Shown here in pieces: positions 62,206 through 64,000 of a stretch of 64,000 nt of DNA. The first letter of the stretch is position 1. The number at the start of each line of letters is the position of its first letter. The notes below the pieces were generated by a model, which had not been told where the DNA came from, made no database searches, and worked only from the letters and a program-made list of their open reading frames with translations. The DNA comes from JADJOY01 sp046331705 [NCBI: bacterium]. Its GTDB lineage: Bacteria; JADJOY01. Location of the stretch: NCBI GenBank assembly GCA_046331705.1, contig JAXLQJ010000010.1:136005-200004 (forward strand), in the 5' to 3' direction. A program made the translations under genes and the position numbers.

Positions 62206-63357
62206 TCAGTCGGCGTGACGAAGGGCCTCGGTGATGGCCATGCGGCTCGCGTCCCAGGCGGGTTTGAGCCCGGCGAGCGCACCGATGGGCAGCGCCAAGA
62301 GCGACGATTGCAGCACCACCCGCCAGGAGGCCTGGATCTCGAGCCCCACCTCCTCGGGCAGCTTGATGAGCTGATACCGGAAGATCGTCCACGCCAAGAG
62401 CGCGCCGCCGATGCCGCCCACGGCGGACACCAGCGCGGCCTCGCTCACGACCATCGCCAGCACGCGCCGCGCGCTGAAACCGAGCGCCCGCATGGTGCCG
62501 ATCTCGTTGGTGCGCTCGCGCACCCCCATCGCCACCGTGTTCGCCACCACCAGCATCGTCACGCCGAGCGTCAGGTAGCCGATCACCGTGAGCGCTTGCA
62601 GCGTGTCGGCGAGGCCGCCGATCACGGTCTCGGTGAAGGCCTTCTCGGTGATGGTCTCGGTGGGCACCGTGAAGTTCCGGAAGCCCTCGTCGATGGTGCG
62701 TGCGACGGGGGTCGCCAGATCGGCCCGCGCCACCTTCACGATCACGAACACCGTCTTGCCGGTTCGCCCGTTCACGTCCTGGAGGTACTCGTCGTGGACC
62801 AGCAGCACGTCGCCGAAGTCGCCGTCGCGATCGAGGTTGCCGCGGATGCGCACCGGCAGGTTCTGGCCCTTGATCGGGTTGCGGAGCGTCACCTCTTGGC
62901 CGAGCTTCCAGCCGTGCTTTTCCAGCGTGCGGTCGCCCACCAACGCGGCGCTGCGCTCGCCGCGAAACGCCACCAGCTCCTCGCGCGAGGCGCCCTTGAG
63001 CTCGCGGACCTCGGCGATGGTGGCGGGGTCGACGCCGATCGCGACGTCGAACTCGCCCTTCTTCTTGCCCTCGCCGAGGAAGAAATCGTACGGCGTGAGC
63101 GCCACCACGCCGGGCACCGCGCGGATCTTGGAGAGATACGCGAGCGGGATCTCGGCGCGCCAGAAGCGAATCCCGAACTTGGGACGCAAGAAGAGCGTGG
63201 TGGCGCTGCCGGTGCGATGGATCACCTGCTCCAGCGTGAACAGGATGCTGGCGAGCGAGGTGTAGACGAAGAACGAGACCACGAGCCCGAGGAACGTGAG
63301 CAGCGTGCGGCGCGGATTCCGCGTCAGCCCCCGCAGCACCAGCTTGAGGACGTTCAC
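62206..63357 (-). CDS. ABC transporter permease (MacB/FtsX type), first
   Basis: 383 aa from GTG 63357, which overlaps the stop of the ATPase gene (GTGA). [20 protein letters not shown] is the typical N-terminal helix. A periplasmic domain (about 45-240) follows, then the FtsX helices with [20 protein letters not shown] and [20 protein letters not shown]. The two permeases are paralogues. With the ATPase they make a LolCDE/MacB-like machine for lipoproteins, peptides or envelope-stress molecules; no specific cargo is indicated. Confidence 0.88.
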   Translation of the reverse strand: MNVLKLVLRGLTRNPRRTLLTFLGLVVSFFVYTSLASILFTLEQVIHRTGSATTLFLRPKFGIRFWRAEIPLAYLSKIRAVPGVVALTPYDFFLGEGKKKGEFDVAIGVDPATIAEVRELKGASREELVAFRGERSAALVGDRTLEKHGWKLGQEVTLRNPIKGQNLPVRIRGNLDRDGDFGDVLLVHDEYLQDVNGRTGKTVFVIVKVARADLATPVARTIDEGFRNFTVPTETITEKAFTETVIGGLADTLQALTVIGYLTLGVTMLVVANTVAMGVRERTNEIGTMRALGFSARRVLAMVVSEAALVSAVGGIGGALLAWTIFRYQLIKLPEEVGLEIQASWRVVLQSSLLALPIGALAGLKPAWDASRMAITEALRHAD

Positions 63358-64000
63358 GGTGCGATCTCGGGCGCGCACGCGTCCGCACCCGTCAATCGAC
63401 CCTTGTCGAGGTGGACGAGCCGATCCGCGGTGGCCGCCGCGCGCGGGTCGTGGGTGACCATGATGAACGTCTTCCCCGCGGTTCGGTTCAAGAGCCGCAT
63501 GATGCCCAGGATCTCGGTGCCGCTCACGGCGTCGAGATCGCCGGTGGGCTCGTCCGCGAGCACCAGCAGCGGATCGGTCACGAGCGCACGCGCGATCGCC
63601 ACCCGCTGCTGCTCGCCGCCGGAGAGCTCGGACGGTCGGTGGCTCAGTCGGTGCCCGAGACCCACCACGCGCAGCGCGGCCTCGGCGCGCACGATGCGCT
63701 CGTCGCGGTCGAGCGGCATCAGCGTGAGCGGCAATTCCACGTTCTCGACCGCCGTGAGCACCGGCATCAGGTTGTAGAACTGGAACACGAAGCCGATCGA
63801 GCGATTTCGCCACCGATCCAGCTCGCGCTCGCTCAGCCCCTGGATGTCGCGCCCCGCGATGCGAAGCGCGCCCGTGGTGGGCCGGTCGATGCCGGCGATC
63901 AAGTTGAGCAGCGTCGACTTGCCCGAGCCCGATGGCCCCATGAGCGCCACGAACTCGCCCGCGCGGATCGTGAGGTTCACGTCCACCAGCACCGGCACGT
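63354..64000 (-). CDS. ABC transporter ATP-binding protein (LolD/MacB type), 5' partial
   Basis: 215 codons present; the 5' end lies beyond the window (about 15-20 residues missing). Walker A is [18 protein letters not shown], the Q-loop region [20 protein letters not shown], the signature [16 protein letters not shown], and Walker [13 protein letters not shown] with the H-loop VTHDP. The [12 protein letters not shown] phrase is characteristic of the LolD/MacB/FtsE branch. It overlaps the first permease by 4 bp. Confidence 0.93.
   Translation of the reverse strand, partial: VPVLVDVNLTIRAGEFVALMGPSGSGKSTLLNLIAGIDRPTTGALRIAGRDIQGLSERELDRWRNRSIGFVFQFYNLMPVLTAVENVELPLTLMPLDRDERIVRAEAALRVVGLGHRLSHRPSELSGGEQQRVAIARALVTDPLLVLADEPTGDLDAVSGTEILGIMRLLNRTAGKTFIMVTHDPRAAATADRLVHLDKGRLTGADACAPEIAP

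Noticed and set aside
1-64000. CRISPR arrays, tRNA or rRNA genes
   Set aside because: No regularly spaced repeats, tRNA cloverleaf or rRNA sequence was recognised; tRNA was judged by eye only.

Overview
The window is a high-GC bacterial chromosome segment with long, tightly packed genes, many lipoprotein and secretion signals, and two MopE-like Ca/Cu-binding-repeat proteins with C-terminal sorting-type tails. It also carries a W-repeat subtilase, an orphan bufferin, HU, and a conflict locus coupled to a diversity-generating retroelement (DGR). This mix suggests a Myxococcota- or other 'deltaproteobacterial'-type genome. That placement is by gene content only; no rRNA or tRNA was seen.

Layout. 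1-2.29 kb: mobile debris, namely a frameshifted IS1-type transposase and a frameshifted small ORF, abutting a MopE-like gene that appears to have lost its 5' end. 2.3-4.7 kb: secreted repeat proteins and a lipoprotein. 4.8-20.1 kb, mostly minus strand: hybrid histidine kinase, subtilase with Trp repeats, molybdopterin oxidoreductase, acyl-CoA synthetase, AsmA-like protein, putative glycoside hydrolase, DUF481 protein, and a DUF5989/carbamoyltransferase pair. 20.3-30.9 kb: DUF4139 protein, phosphoglycerate-mutase-like phosphatase, small NTPase, membrane-fused NDH-2 with a repeat membrane protein, a subtilase-like protein with an altered triad, an OmpP1/FadL-like protein and an unknown secreted protein. 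31.0-37.6 kb: a compact sugar-phosphate operon (rpiB, pgi, gnd, zwf, glk, pgl).

37.9-47.3 kb is the centre of interest. In order it encodes a trypco2 protein, a trypsin-like protease, a 77-aa protein, a MoxR-type AAA+ ATPase, and a vWA-like region fused to two FGE-sulfatase domains. These are followed by an HRDC-type DGR accessory protein, a DGR reverse transcriptase, a 128-bp template repeat (TR), and a second FGE-domain gene. Both FGE genes end in a variable repeat (VR) matching the TR. Of 17 substitutions in VR1, 16 fall at TR adenines; in VR2 it is 14 of 16, plus one deleted adenine. This is the hallmark of adenine-directed mutagenic retrohoming. The protease, ATPase and vWA/FGE genes upstream contain many single-base frameshifts, the HRDC gene has an in-frame stop, and VR2 carries a frameshifting deletion. 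So the locus is either recently decaying or locally poorly sequenced.

47.7-59 kb: zinc-finger anti-sigma factor, DoxX protein, BufA2-type bufferin, aquaporin-family channel, GMC oxidoreductase, double-VOC lipoprotein, GH63 glucosidase and glycogen debranching enzyme, and a secreted alpha/beta hydrolase. 59-64 kb: HU, a DsbA-fold isomerase, an alpha/beta hydrolase and a MacB/LolCDE-like ABC exporter cut by the window end.

My reading of the main system is inferential. A MoxR/vWA chaperone module would gate a trypsin-like effector in response to ligands bound by FGE/C-type-lectin-fold domains, whose binding faces are rewritten by the DGR. Related DGR-coupled ternary conflict systems are known in multicellular bacteria, so the general idea is not new. 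The particular arrangement of two VR genes, an HRDC accessory and a trypco2/trypsin effector, with its visible lesions, is what deserves attention.
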